Shown piece by piece: positions 37,906 through 48,449 of a stretch of 64,000 bases of DNA (positions are counted from its first letter, which is position 1; each line of letters opens with the position of its first letter). Below the pieces are notes generated by a model. That model was not told the origin of the DNA and did no database searches. It saw nothing but the letters and a program-made list of their open reading frames with translations. Origin of the DNA: Methanoregula sp. (GTDB taxonomy: Archaea; Halobacteriota; Methanomicrobia; Methanomicrobiales; Methanospirillaceae); contig NZ_JAQTQD010000011.1 in the NCBI RefSeq assembly GCF_028712425.1, positions 19,089 through 83,088 on the forward strand, read 5' to 3'. The translations under genes and the position numbers were made by a program.

Positions 37906-38631
37906 ATGGAAAACCGGGAAATCTTCTCCACGATCACCGCCCTTCCTCCGGTTTTTTTGCGGCTCGACGGGCGGGCATTCCACCATCTTTCCGATGTGCT
38001 GGGCCTTGAGCGGCCGTTTGACGATTTCTTCCACAAGGCAATGGTGACGGCCTGTACAGCGCTTGTTGCCGACAGTGGGCTCAATCCCGATCTCGCGTAC
38101 ACCTTCTCGGACGAGATCAGCCTGTACTTCACGAAACTCCCGTTCTCCGGCCGGGTGGAGAAACTCGACAGTGTTGCAGCATCCTATGCCGCCAGTTCAT
38201 TTACGCTCGCGCTGGGAAGCACGACGCTCGTTGCGTTCGATGCCCGGGTCATCCCGGCAACACCGGAGTACGCGAAGGAGTACCTTGTCAACCGGCAGGC
38301 CGAGGCATGGCGGAACCACATCAATGCCTACTGCCAGCAGGCCCTCATCGAGGAAGGGCTGGACCCGAGAAAAGCGCAGGAACAGCTTACGGGTCTCCCG
38401 GCAAAAGCCCTCCACGAGATGATGCATGAGCGGGGCTTCAACCTCGCAACCACCCCTGCATGGCAGCGCAGGGGGACGCTCGTGTACAAGAAACTCACGG
38501 AGAAGGAAGGGTTCAACCCGATCACAAGAGAGACGGTGATCACAGAGCGCAGCACCGTGGTTGCGGAGTCCGATCTCCCCTTATTTTCGAGCCCCGAAGG
38601 GCAGGCGTTCCTTGCTGCAATCGTGAAATAA
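37906..38631 (+). CDS. thg1: tRNA(His) guanylyltransferase (Thg1-like)
   Basis: VFLRLDGRAFHHLSDVLGLERPFDDFFHKAM; LAYTFSDEISLYF; WRNHINAYCQQALIEEGLDPRKAQEQLTG; MMHERGFNLATTPAWQRRGTLVYKK. Confidence 0.9.
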   Translation: MENREIFSTITALPPVFLRLDGRAFHHLSDVLGLERPFDDFFHKAMVTACTALVADSGLNPDLAYTFSDEISLYFTKLPFSGRVEKLDSVAASYAASSFTLALGSTTLVAFDARVIPATPEYAKEYLVNRQAEAWRNHINAYCQQALIEEGLDPRKAQEQLTGLPAKALHEMMHERGFNLATTPAWQRRGTLVYKKLTEKEGFNPITRETVITERSTVVAESDLPLFSSPEGQAFLAAIVK

Positions 38632-38893
38632 CCCGACACCTGCTCCCCGCATTTTCCTACTGTATACAACCCGTATCCGCCCACGGGATTTCGAGGATTT
38701 CAGGATATAAGGATTATGGGTGGTTTTCTCGTGTTATTGCATGGCATTAGATTCATATAGATTGTTGCTGCGATCCCTAAAATTGTGCCACAAATCAAAA
38801 TTCTGACTTCAATATGTTCGTTTTCCAAATTAACAAATTATAAGTATAACCACGGTACACTATCACCTATCCACAACATGAGGAGGTGAAAAC

Positions 38894-38968
38894 CTGTTCG
38901 ACTGGGCCCTGTTCCTTAAGATTGTGATTGCAGTCCTCCAGGCAATCTTACAGAATCTGCCCGCGTAA
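38894..38968 (+). CDS. Candidate micropeptide ORF with CTG start (24 aa)
   Basis: AGGAGGTGA at 38881-38889, 4-nt spacer, CTG, then LFDWALFLKIVIAVLQAILQNLPA and TAA; AT-rich TATA-like stretch upstream. Confidence 0.35.
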   Translation: MFDWALFLKIVIAVLQAILQNLPA

Positions 38969-39077
38969 CCCGGCAGCCGCCGGATACGGGGCACGACCTT
39001 ACTCCTTTTACACACGGACAATACGGGATAAAAAAGGGAAAATACGGGAATACAGGAAGGCAAAAAAGCCGGGAACA

Positions 39078-42000
39078 CTATCCCGACTTCGCAATACCTA
39101 TCGTCATGGAAACGCCTTCCACATCCCACTCCTTCACTGAAGCGAAACGCGATTCTTCGGGCATTGTCCCGTCTTTACTGAACCCGAATACCTTTGCCCG
39201 CACCTCGTCGCCGATCAGGGCGAGCATCTGGTCGGTATGCAGCAGGGCAAGGACACGCTTGTCGCTGACCGAAACCTCGGCAGAGATGGTGTCCTCCACC
39301 GCAAGATCGAGCTGCTTTCTCATCTCCTGGATCCGCCGGATCACCTCGCGGGCATAGCCTTCTGCCTCAAGGTCCGGTGTCAGTGCCACGTCCACGTAGA
39401 CGGTGGCGTCGGTCATCGGCGCCGAGAAGATATCCGCGGGGAGCTTCTCGGTGAAGGTGACATGCTCTGCCCCGATCTCAATGCTGGCAGCGCCGTCTTT
39501 GAGGGAGAATTTCCGGCCGGCATCGACCGCTGCCTTGATGGCGTTCCCGTCTGCGGCCTCGATGAGCCCCTTGACCTTGAACGAGTCCTTCCCGAACCCT
39601 TTTCCGAGCGCCTTCATGACCGGCTCGGCATGCCAGCCGATCCGCTCCCAGCGGCCTATGACCACGGAGACCTTCCGGGCATTGGCCCGGTCCATGCAGA
39701 CCGCGTTGAGGCGCTCGATTGCGTCCTTCACCGGCTGGGCACTGGTCACGACCACAACCTCGGCAACCGGCCAGCGGAGTTTCCGTTTTCCGGTCTGCCG
39801 GGCATTGGCCTGCGCCTCGTCGAATGAGCGGACGAGCTCGACGGCGTGCTCCAGTTCCCGGTCAATGAGCGTGGATTCCCCTGCATCCCAGTCGAGCATG
39901 TGGACGCTCTCCCTGTCGTTCTTACACCGGAGGTTCCCGTAGATCTGCTCGGTGAGGTGCGGGCAGAAGGGGGCAAGGAGTCCCATGAGGCGGCGCATCA
40001 CGTAGTACATTGTCTCGTACGCAAAGATCTTCTGCTCTGACTCGCCCTCAAGCCACATCCGGGGCCGGACCAGCTGGACATACCAGCGGGAGAGGTCTTC
40101 TAAAATAAAGTTGACAAGTTCCCGGGTTGCCCGGTGAAGCTGGCACTCCTTTGTGGCGCTGTCGACCACCGAGGCGATGGTGTTGATCCGCGAGATGATG
40201 AACCGGTCCTCGTCCGGCATCCAGCGGATGTGGGCCCGGATAAAGGAGTCGTCCCAAACACCGCCGTTCGTGGCAGGTTCGAATTTATCGAGGATCATGT
40301 ACGGCAGCGGGAAGCGGTACACGTTCCAGAGGATGTTGACTGCCCGGTTGATGGTGCCGACGCCTTCCCAGTTGAACTTCAGGTCGTCCCAGGGAGCAGA
40401 GGAAGAGAGGACGTAAAGCCGGAGCACGTCCACCCCGACTTTTTCAACAACATCGCCGGGGTTCACCACGTTCCCGAGGCTCTTGGACATCTTCTTGCCC
40501 TCCGCATCGAGGGCAAAACCATGCATGCAGACGCTCTTGTAGGGAGCCTTGCCGAACGCGATGGTGCTGGCGCCCAGCTGCGAGTAGAACCAGCCCCGGG
40601 TCTGGTCCTGCCCCTCGGTGATGAAATCGGCTGGCCAGAGGGCTTCGAACTCCTTTGTCTCTTTCGGGAACCCGAGCGTTGCCCACGACGCTACTGCCGA
40701 GTCGAACCAGACATCAAAGATATCCCTGACCCGTTTCATCGTGCCGCCGCAGGAGCACGGGAACGTAACTTCATCAACGTACGGGCGGTGGGGATCGGGC
40801 AGCGGCTTCCCACTGAGTTTCTCGAGCTCTGCGATTGTGCCTACGACATGGTACTTGTCACATTTGTCGCAGACCCAGACCGGGATGGGAATACCCCAGT
40901 AGCGCTGGCGGGAGATGCACCAGTCGCGGGCTTCCTTGATCCAGTCATAGAACCGGGCAGAGCCCGCCCACTCGGGGTACCAGGTCACCTTCTCCACCTC
41001 AGAGAGCATCAGGTCCCGCATCTCGGATGCCTTCAGGAACCACTGCGATGTTGCCCGGAAGATGATCGGGGTTTTGCAGCGCCAGCAGTGGCCATAGCGG
41101 TGGGTGACCTTCTCGTGTGCGAGCAGGTGGTCGCCCAGTGCGGTAAGGACATTCTCGTTTGCATCCCGGACAAACTGCCCGGCGAACTGCCCGGCATTGT
41201 CCATGAACCTGCCTGCTCCGTCGACCGGGCAGACGATCTGTAATCCCTCTTTCGTCCCGAGCACGAAGTCGTCCCAGCCGTGGCCGGGGGCGATGTGGAC
41301 CATACCGGTATTTTCCAGGGCAACAAAGTCGGCTGCAACGACCCGGTGCTGGATCTCTTTCTGGAGCGGGACCTGTTCCCGGAGGGGGGACTCGTAGGTC
41401 CAGCCAACCAGTTCTGATCCCTTCTTCTTCTCGACAATCGAGAAGTCCTTGTACCGTCCCTTCTTCAGCACGGCCTTGACAAGGGGTTCTGCGATCCAGA
41501 GAAGTTCCTCGTTACCGTCCTTCTTTGCCAGCACTTTTGCGTATTCGAACTCTTTTGAGACCGCAACCGCTACGTTTGCCGGCAGGGTCCACGGGGTCGT
41601 GGTCCAGATGACGAGGTATTCAGCGGTTTTTCCGGTAAGGGGGAACTTGACGAAGATCGAGGGGTCGCTCTCGTCCCAGTACTCCACTTCGGCGTCCGCG
41701 ATCGCCGTCTCGCACCGGGGGCACCAGTTCACCACGCGGTGGCCGCGTTCGAGCATGCCCCGCTCCTGTGCCTTTGCAAGCGTCCACCAGGCCGCCTCGA
41801 TATACTCGGGTTTTACGGTCTGGTACGCGCCAGGGAAGTCCAGCCAGACACCGAGAGCTTCGAACTGGTCGTCCATCAGTTTCTTGTTCTCCACAGCGAA
41901 CTCCCGGCACTTCTCGATAAACGGCTGGATACCGAACTTCTCGATATCCTTCTTGGATGCAAAACCGAGCTCCTGCTCGACCTTGACCTCGATGGGGAGG

Positions 42001-42263
42001 CCGTGCATGTCATACCCTGCCCGGTCGATGACGTTTTTGCCATTCATGCGCTGGTAGCGCAGGAGAGAGTCCTTGATGATCTTGTTCCACGCAGTCCCGA
42101 GGTGGATGTGCCCCGTTGTGTAGGGCGGGCCGTCGACGAAAAAGAACGGTTTACATGCCGCCCGCTGTTGTTTAACTGCCTTGTAAGTATTGTGGGTGCG
42201 CCAGTATTCCTGCACCTCACGCTCGATCTCCTTTGCGCTGAAGTTCGCGGTGACTTCCTTCAC
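39078..42263 (-). CDS. ileS: Isoleucyl-tRNA synthetase
   Basis: DGPPYTTGHIHLGTAWNKIIKD (HIGH region), KMSKSLGNVVNP (KMSKS); GTG start. Confidence 0.97.
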   Translation of the reverse strand: MKEVTANFSAKEIEREVQEYWRTHNTYKAVKQQRAACKPFFFVDGPPYTTGHIHLGTAWNKIIKDSLLRYQRMNGKNVIDRAGYDMHGLPIEVKVEQELGFASKKDIEKFGIQPFIEKCREFAVENKKLMDDQFEALGVWLDFPGAYQTVKPEYIEAAWWTLAKAQERGMLERGHRVVNWCPRCETAIADAEVEYWDESDPSIFVKFPLTGKTAEYLVIWTTTPWTLPANVAVAVSKEFEYAKVLAKKDGNEELLWIAEPLVKAVLKKGRYKDFSIVEKKKGSELVGWTYESPLREQVPLQKEIQHRVVAADFVALENTGMVHIAPGHGWDDFVLGTKEGLQIVCPVDGAGRFMDNAGQFAGQFVRDANENVLTALGDHLLAHEKVTHRYGHCWRCKTPIIFRATSQWFLKASEMRDLMLSEVEKVTWYPEWAGSARFYDWIKEARDWCISRQRYWGIPIPVWVCDKCDKYHVVGTIAELEKLSGKPLPDPHRPYVDEVTFPCSCGGTMKRVRDIFDVWFDSAVASWATLGFPKETKEFEALWPADFITEGQDQTRGWFYSQLGASTIAFGKAPYKSVCMHGFALDAEGKKMSKSLGNVVNPGDVVEKVGVDVLRLYVLSSSAPWDDLKFNWEGVGTINRAVNILWNVYRFPLPYMILDKFEPATNGGVWDDSFIRAHIRWMPDEDRFIISRINTIASVVDSATKECQLHRATRELVNFILEDLSRWYVQLVRPRMWLEGESEQKIFAYETMYYVMRRLMGLLAPFCPHLTEQIYGNLRCKNDRESVHMLDWDAGESTLIDRELEHAVELVRSFDEAQANARQTGKRKLRWPVAEVVVVTSAQPVKDAIERLNAVCMDRANARKVSVVIGRWERIGWHAEPVMKALGKGFGKDSFKVKGLIEAADGNAIKAAVDAGRKFSLKDGAASIEIGAEHVTFTEKLPADIFSAPMTDATVYVDVALTPDLEAEGYAREVIRRIQEMRKQLDLAVEDTISAEVSVSDKRVLALLHTDQMLALIGDEVRAKVFGFSKDGTMPEESRFASVKEWDVEGVSMTIGIAKSG

Positions 42264-42502
42264 TTACAACCCCTCGTGGAATCCCTCGCCCCCGCAGGAG
42301 CTGATGGAATATGCGATAGATACGTTTAGTGCCACTGCACAAAGTAGTTTTTCTCCGTTTCTCATCTCCCGTTTTGCTGGTGCATGCTGCGGTGCAGGCT
42401 GTACCACGACGCGATGGGTACGGCTTCCTGCCGGCCATTTGCCGATGGTGCTATGTATCTCCTGCTGCCCATATTGGATCAGGAACAACAAGGAGCATCC
42501 CG

Positions 42503-43939
42503 ATGGCTGAGACCTACCCGCTCCTCCTGGGAGGAGAGAAGAAGGAATCACAGGAGACCATTCCCGTACGGTTCCCGTACACCGGCGAATTGCACTGCAC
42601 GGTCAGCCAGGCAACGAACAATGACCTGAAGGCGGCCGTCACCAAGGCCCTATCTGGTTTTGAGAAGACGCGCCGGCTTCCTGTCCATGCCCGGGCGGAG
42701 ATCCTCCACAATCTCGCAGACGCGATCCACAAGAGGTCCGCAGAATTGATCGATGTCATGGTCATGGAAGGCGGCAAGACAAGGAAGTTTGCCACCACCG
42801 AGGTTGTCCGGGCGGAAGTGACGGTCAGGACATCGGCGGAAGAGGCAAAACGGGTCTATGGCGAGGTCATCCCCCTTGACCTGAGCAAGGATACCGAGGG
42901 CCGGACCGGGTTCCTCCGGCGCTTCCCGCTTGGGCCGGTAGCAGGGATTGTGCCGTTCAACTTTCCGCTCAACCTGGCCTGCCACAAGCTGGCGCCTGCT
43001 ATTGCCGCGGGGAATTCCGTCATCCTGAAGCCGGCATCGGCAACTCCCCTGTCGAGCCTGTTCCTCGGGGAGATGGCGCTTGAAGCAGGTGTCCCAAAAG
43101 AGGCGGTCAGCGTTGTCCCGTGCACCGGAGCAAGGGCCGAAGCCCTTGCCCGCGACCCCCGTGTCGCATTCCTTTCGTTCACCGGCTCCTGTGCTGTCGG
43201 GTGGCACCTGCGGGAGATCGCGGGGAGGAAAAAGGTCGGGCTGGAGATGGGAGGCAATGCTGCCGTGATCGTCCACGAGGACGCAAACCTTCCCTATGCT
43301 GCGCAGCGGATCGTGACCGGTGGGTTCACGAATGCCGGCCAGGTCTGCATCTCGGTCCAGAGGGTGCTGGTGCACCGGCCGGTGTACGAGGAGCTCGTGG
43401 AGATGGTGGTCTCGGGGACAAAGGCACTGAAGGTAGGAGATCCCCGCGACCCGGCAACGGACGTGGGCCCGATGATCGACCAGCTGAAGGCCGAGGAGGC
43501 ATACCGGAAAGTGCAGGAGGCGATCCGCCAGGGAGCCCGGGCACTTGTCGGGGGAACGCTTGAAGGGACAATGTTTGCCCCCACGGTTCTTGAGGGGACG
43601 ACCCCGGCAATGCGGGTGAACTGTGAGGAGGTCTTCGCTCCCGTTATCTCGGTTGTCCCGTATGACGATTTCGATGAGGCGCTCCGGATCGCCAACACCG
43701 GCGAGTACGGCCTCCAGGTCGGGATCTTCACCCAGAACCTCAACCGGGCCATGCGGGCCTATGCAGAGATGGACGTGGGCGGGGTTATTGTGAATGACAT
43801 CCCGACCTTCCGCACCGACCAGATGCCGTATGGCGGGGCCAAAGGATCCGGGCTCGGCAGGGAAGGGCCGCGGTTTGCCATCGAGGAGATGAGCGAACTC
43901 CGGCTGATGGTGGTCAACCGGGATGGTGGGATGGAATAA
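42503..43939 (+). CDS. Aldehyde dehydrogenase family protein
   Basis: LEMGGNAAVIVHEDA, GGFTNAGQVCISVQRVLVH, EEVFAPVISVVPYDDFDEAL. Confidence 0.94.
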   Translation: MAETYPLLLGGEKKESQETIPVRFPYTGELHCTVSQATNNDLKAAVTKALSGFEKTRRLPVHARAEILHNLADAIHKRSAELIDVMVMEGGKTRKFATTEVVRAEVTVRTSAEEAKRVYGEVIPLDLSKDTEGRTGFLRRFPLGPVAGIVPFNFPLNLACHKLAPAIAAGNSVILKPASATPLSSLFLGEMALEAGVPKEAVSVVPCTGARAEALARDPRVAFLSFTGSCAVGWHLREIAGRKKVGLEMGGNAAVIVHEDANLPYAAQRIVTGGFTNAGQVCISVQRVLVHRPVYEELVEMVVSGTKALKVGDPRDPATDVGPMIDQLKAEEAYRKVQEAIRQGARALVGGTLEGTMFAPTVLEGTTPAMRVNCEEVFAPVISVVPYDDFDEALRIANTGEYGLQVGIFTQNLNRAMRAYAEMDVGGVIVNDIPTFRTDQMPYGGAKGSGLGREGPRFAIEEMSELRLMVVNRDGGME

Positions 43940-43996
43940 GTTCATTTTCAGAGATTCAAGTCTGAATAGTTTTCGCAATCAAAGAGATGGTAATGC

Positions 43997-44722
43997 ATGG
44001 AGTGGATCATAGTCCTAAAAGGAGATGAACATGATTTAGATGACCTTTCAAAAGTATACTATTCCCCAGATTTAACCATAAAAAAGATTCTTGAAAATGA
44101 TCATTCCTATTACGCCTTGACCTCTACCCAATTTTTACTATCGTTGCCATATGTTTCCGTGAAAGAAATTGCCCAAAATATTGTTAGGGATTTTACTGCA
44201 GGTACAATTCTATTGCGAAACTCCAGAAGACCCATTGAAATTGAATATATTACTCAAGTTGATGAAACCGGCAAGAAAGCTGTATTTCTAGAAGCAACAA
44301 TATCTGCAACTTCTAGTGTGTATGCCAACCTATCTGTTGGTAGACGTGATGGAAGTGTTGAAACGCATAATGCGGCAGAACCGATAGTTCGGTGGCTTTC
44401 AATAAAACAAAAGGATAAAAACGTCGCAAAAGTTTTTGAGTACATTAATCACGATTTCGGATCAAGCCAAACACGCTATAAAATCTATGAAATCATTAAA
44501 GCGGATGGATTCACACCACTCCAAAAAGATGAAAAATATTGGAAAAAAGCAGAATTATTTCGGCGGAGTATGAATAATCCGTTGTCAAGTGGATTAGATT
44601 CGCGGCATGCATTAGATACAGCGCCACCAAAAAAACCTATGACCCTTTCTGAATCTCAAGATTTTATTAAAATGCTTATTCAAGAATGGTTGAATGCGAA
44701 AGATAGCAATTCATCCAATTGA
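43997..44722 (+). CDS. Hypothetical protein, AT-rich
   Basis: 241 aa ORF with distinctly lower GC than neighbours; no recognised domain. Confidence 0.6.
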   Translation: MEWIIVLKGDEHDLDDLSKVYYSPDLTIKKILENDHSYYALTSTQFLLSLPYVSVKEIAQNIVRDFTAGTILLRNSRRPIEIEYITQVDETGKKAVFLEATISATSSVYANLSVGRRDGSVETHNAAEPIVRWLSIKQKDKNVAKVFEYINHDFGSSQTRYKIYEIIKADGFTPLQKDEKYWKKAELFRRSMNNPLSSGLDSRHALDTAPPKKPMTLSESQDFIKMLIQEWLNAKDSNSSN

Positions 44723-44760
44723 ATTGTTCATTTGAATCCATTTAATTTATATTGTGACAC

Positions 44761-44916
44761 TCTTGGGGGCTCTGCCCCCTCCGCGTTGGCATCCCCGGTT
44801 GCGATTGTACCGTATTACCTGTCCACAAAAAGTCGATTGCTCCCATACAGATAATACCGAGGAATCGCCTGCGCCCCCGCCCCTCGGGGCGGGCTGGCGC
44901 AAGGGGGGCGATCATG
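44761..44916. repeat. Structured intergenic repeat, copy 1
   Basis: Shares GGTTGCGAT..CCGTATTACCTGTCC, TAATAC-GAGG-ATCGCCTG and GGGCTGGCGCAAGGGGG with 63609-63799; multiple inverted repeats. Confidence 0.65.
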
Positions 44917-45077
44917 GTAACAATTCAGGGCAATTTTTTGGGTATCGTGTCAATCAAATCCTGCCAAAAAATGCATGAAAACGCTTCGCATTTTCGAGCA
45001 GCCTCCCATGAAAGTCCTGCGGACTTTCACGTTCGTCTTTTTCAAACACGATCACATGGTGTAAGTTAGTGAAGCGA

Positions 45078-45099
45078 TTGTCGGTTAATTAACCGACAA
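45078..45099. repeat. Perfect 22-bp palindrome TTGTCGGTTAATTAACCGACAA
   Basis: TTGTCGGTTAA|TTAACCGACAA; a further half-site ACCGACAA at 45112-45119. Confidence 0.8.
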
Positions 45100-45334
45100 A
45101 ACTATTCGCTTACCGACAATTTTTTCCTTGTTCCGGCGTGAGTGTTCCGGTCAATCAAGCGGATCGCGATGAAAATTTTTCAGGCAGGATCTGAGGGGGT
45201 GATGAAATTTTTTCCATCAGGGTCTGCCAAAATTTTCAACTCATGCAAAAAACCGCATGCAAAAAACCGGGCGGCCATGGATTCCGGCTCCCCAAAAATC
45301 CACCTTTATCTTCCGGCAGGACAACTGATCTTCC

Positions 45335-45799
45335 ATGCAGATCGCCGTTGCCGGTGGCGCCGAGGCCTCCCCGGACGAGTACGAAACCGCCCGGGCAGTC
45401 GGCCGGCTCATCGCGGAGAACGGGGCGGTGCTCCTCTGCGGCGGGCTCGGGGGCGTGATGGAAGCCGCCTGCCGGGGGGCGCAGGAGAAGGGTGGGACAA
45501 CGGTGGGGATCATCTCCGGTACCGGTGACGGGAACCCGTATCTTGGTATCGTTGTCCGGACCGGACTTGGCCACGGGCGGAACGTGCTCGTGGCGCAATC
45601 GGGGGATGCGTTGATCGCGGTGGGCGGCAGTTACGGGACACTCTCGGAGATTGCGATTGCCTTGAAGACCGGCTGCCCGGTGTTCGGGCTCGCCACGTGG
45701 GATATTAAAGGTGTTGTGCCCTGCGGGACACCGGATGAGGCGGTACAGCGGGCGCTCGAAGCGGCACGGAAACGGGTAGCTGCCCGCCTGCACCCTTAA
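45335..45799 (+). CDS. TIGR00725-type / LOG-like protein
   Basis: ENGAVLLCGGLGGVMEAACRGAQEKGG; GDALIAVGGSYGTLSEIAIAL. Confidence 0.88.
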   Translation: MQIAVAGGAEASPDEYETARAVGRLIAENGAVLLCGGLGGVMEAACRGAQEKGGTTVGIISGTGDGNPYLGIVVRTGLGHGRNVLVAQSGDALIAVGGSYGTLSEIAIALKTGCPVFGLATWDIKGVVPCGTPDEAVQRALEAARKRVAARLHP

Positions 45800-45825
45800 T
45801 CGTCACTGGCGTCCAAGGGTGGGTA

Positions 45826-47139
45826 ATGAGGATAGCGCTCATCAATTCCCGGCAGGACAAGGCCGGCCTGAACATCCGGCACCACATCGAACGGCTCCTG
45901 GACGGCACGGACACAGCCGGACCTGAGAATGGTCACACATACGATTTTTACGACGTGGAAGAGCGCCTTATCCATACATCTTCCGTTGATGCGAAGACTG
46001 ACTGCGACCTTGTCATCTTCCTCTCCCGCCACTCCAGCGTGAACCCGGTCCCGGTCCTGACCGTCCACGTGACCGGCAACTACCGGGACGCGGAACTGGG
46101 CGGCAGCCCCCGGACACTCGCCCCCGCAGCTCCCGCGATGATGCAGGCAACCCTCCGGGCCCTTGCCCGGCACTGCCCGGCCGGCTATCGCGTCTCGTAC
46201 GAGGTGACTCACCACGGGCCCACGGATCTCGTCCACCCCTCGTTCTTTGTCGAGATCGGGAGCACTGAGAAGGAATGGACCGACCCGGTTGCAGGACGGG
46301 CAGTGGCCGAGAGCGTACTCTCCGCTGTTCCGCAGGACCCGGTCCCCCTGATCGGATTTGGCGGCACCCATTACGCGGTCCGCCAGACCGAGATCGCGCT
46401 CACGTCCCGGGGAGCGTTCGGACACATTGCCCATACCCGCGAGATCGCTACGCTCGATGAGGCGATGGTACGGTCCATGATGGAGCGGAGCGGGGCAGTT
46501 GCCGCCTACATCGACCGGAAAGCCCTCGACAAGGCGGATCTCAACCGGTTGTCCGGGATGCTTGATGCCCTTTCCCTCCCCCGGCTCACCGAGAGCGAGA
46601 TCACCTCCCTTGGCCATCTCTCGTGGGACACCTACAGTGCAATCCGGAAGATGGCGGGAGCCATCTCGCCCGGTGCCCGGTGCTTCATCCACGCACTTTC
46701 CGGCTCGGGCGAACCGGTCCTTGTACGGGCAAATCCGGTTTTGCTGGCCGAAACCGCCAAAACAAACGAGCCGGACCTGTTAAAAAATCTGGACGATCTG
46801 CCCGTTGTTCACCTTTCCACGCACGATAACCGCCTGCTTCCCGAATTCATCACCTTTACGGAGAATTCTACGGAAATCATAGATGCTTTAAATACATTGT
46901 GCGTAAAAATCATACGTAGAGAAGAGATCACTGCAACGGAGAACGATTGCCTGATCATCACGAAGGTCCGGTTCGACCCCCAAAAAGCGCGCGAACTCGG
47001 AGTCCCGCCCGGACCTTCCTACAAAGAGCTGGCAGGGGGCCGGCCGGTAGTTGCTGATGGGAGGACGATCACACCAGAAATGGTGTCCTCCAAAAGTGAG
47101 ATCCGAGTCCACATCCCGGGGTTGGAGAAGTTTTCATGA
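45826..47139 (+). CDS. dtdA: D-aminoacyl-tRNA deacylase (archaeal DtdA) with C-terminal extension
   Basis: [44 protein letters not shown]. Confidence 0.92.
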   Translation: MRIALINSRQDKAGLNIRHHIERLLDGTDTAGPENGHTYDFYDVEERLIHTSSVDAKTDCDLVIFLSRHSSVNPVPVLTVHVTGNYRDAELGGSPRTLAPAAPAMMQATLRALARHCPAGYRVSYEVTHHGPTDLVHPSFFVEIGSTEKEWTDPVAGRAVAESVLSAVPQDPVPLIGFGGTHYAVRQTEIALTSRGAFGHIAHTREIATLDEAMVRSMMERSGAVAAYIDRKALDKADLNRLSGMLDALSLPRLTESEITSLGHLSWDTYSAIRKMAGAISPGARCFIHALSGSGEPVLVRANPVLLAETAKTNEPDLLKNLDDLPVVHLSTHDNRLLPEFITFTENSTEIIDALNTLCVKIIRREEITATENDCLIITKVRFDPQKARELGVPPGPSYKELAGGRPVVADGRTITPEMVSSKSEIRVHIPGLEKFS

Positions 47140-48227
47140 GGTCCATTGTTGAAGAGGCACTCACCAAGGCAAGGGACGAAACCGTGTCCCCTGTGCAGAA
47201 TAACGAAGACCTTGACCAGATTCTTGCGGAGCTCAAGACCGAGATCGCGGTGGTCGGCTGCGGAGGCGGCGGGTCGAACACGATCTCCCGCATGACTGAG
47301 GAGGGGATCCACGGCGCCAAGCTCATCGCCATCAACACGGATGCCCAGCACCTGATCCGCACCCGTGCCGACCAGCGCATCCTTGTCGGCCGGCAGCGGA
47401 CCCGGGGCCTCGGCGCCGGCTCCATCCCGCAGATCGGCGAGGAGGCGGCCCTCGAGAACGAGCAGGAGATCCGTGCCCTCGTCTCCGGCTGCGATATGGT
47501 CTTCATCACGGTGGGGCTCGGCGGCGGCACCGGCACCGGTGTTGCGCCGGTTGTTGCCAAGGCTGCCCGGGAGGAAGGGGCCTTAACCATCGCGATCGTC
47601 ACCCTGCCGTTCGCTGCAGAAGGCTCGATCCGGATGGAGAACGCGGAAGCCGGACTCGAACGCCTCCGGGATGTTGCCGATACCGTCATTGTTGTGCCCA
47701 ATGACAGGCTGCTCGAAGTGGTCCCCAAGCTCCCCCTCTATGCCGCGTTCAAGGTGGCAGACGAAGTCCTGATGCGTGCGGTCAAGGGCATCACGGAACT
47801 GATCACGATGCCGGGTCTCGTCAACCTCGACTTTGCCGATGTCCGCACCGTTATGGAGCGCGGCGGCGTTGCCATGATCGGGATGGGCGAGAGTGATAGC
47901 GAAGATAAGGCGGCAGACTCGGTCAAGAAGGCGATCCGCTCCCCGCTCCTTGACGTCGACATCAGCGGTGCCACCGCAGCCCTCGTCAACGTCGTCGGTG
48001 GCCCGGACATGACCATGGAAGAGGCTGAGGGGGTTGTCCAGGAAGTCTATGCCCGCGTTGACCCGAACGCCCGGATCATCTGGGGTGCGCAGATCGACCC
48101 GGCCATGGAGGACAAGATGCGGACTCTCCTGGTCGTGACTGGAGTACGGTCGCCACAAATATATGGTCGTAATGAGAAGCTTACCCCCAAAGTACAGAAA
48201 CAGTTTGAGATCGATTTTCTCAAGTGA
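47136..48227 (+). CDS. ftsZ: Cell division protein FtsZ
   Basis: [27 protein letters not shown] tubulin signature; ATGA overlap with dtdA. Confidence 0.96.
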   Translation: MRSIVEEALTKARDETVSPVQNNEDLDQILAELKTEIAVVGCGGGGSNTISRMTEEGIHGAKLIAINTDAQHLIRTRADQRILVGRQRTRGLGAGSIPQIGEEAALENEQEIRALVSGCDMVFITVGLGGGTGTGVAPVVAKAAREEGALTIAIVTLPFAAEGSIRMENAEAGLERLRDVADTVIVVPNDRLLEVVPKLPLYAAFKVADEVLMRAVKGITELITMPGLVNLDFADVRTVMERGGVAMIGMGESDSEDKAADSVKKAIRSPLLDVDISGATAALVNVVGGPDMTMEEAEGVVQEVYARVDPNARIIWGAQIDPAMEDKMRTLLVVTGVRSPQIYGRNEKLTPKVQKQFEIDFLK

Positions 48228-48233
48228 TTCAAT

Positions 48234-48443
48234 ATGGAAATCTCCAGGCCAGAAATTAAAACGGACGTCATCCATGAGGAATTGTTCCGCAAGTACCTCA
48301 GGGTCTTAAAACTCGCGCGCACCCCCACCCGGGAAGAGTTCACGAAGATCGCCACTGTTGCGGCAGCCGGTATCCTCCTTGTCGGGATGATCGGGTTCAT
48401 CATATTCGTACTATTCGACCACAAGCTGATGCTGGGATTCTGA
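48234..48443 (+). CDS. secE: Protein translocase SEC61 gamma subunit (SecE)
   Basis: 69 aa; [40 protein letters not shown]. Confidence 0.92.
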   Translation: MEISRPEIKTDVIHEELFRKYLRVLKLARTPTREEFTKIATVAAAGILLVGMIGFIIFVLFDHKLMLGF

Positions 48444-48449
48444 TCCCCG

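Noticed and set aside
40134-41243. 369-aa plus-strand ORF
   Set aside because: Antisense shadow of ileS
42650-43978. 442-aa minus-strand ORF
   Set aside because: Antisense shadow of the aldehyde dehydrogenase gene
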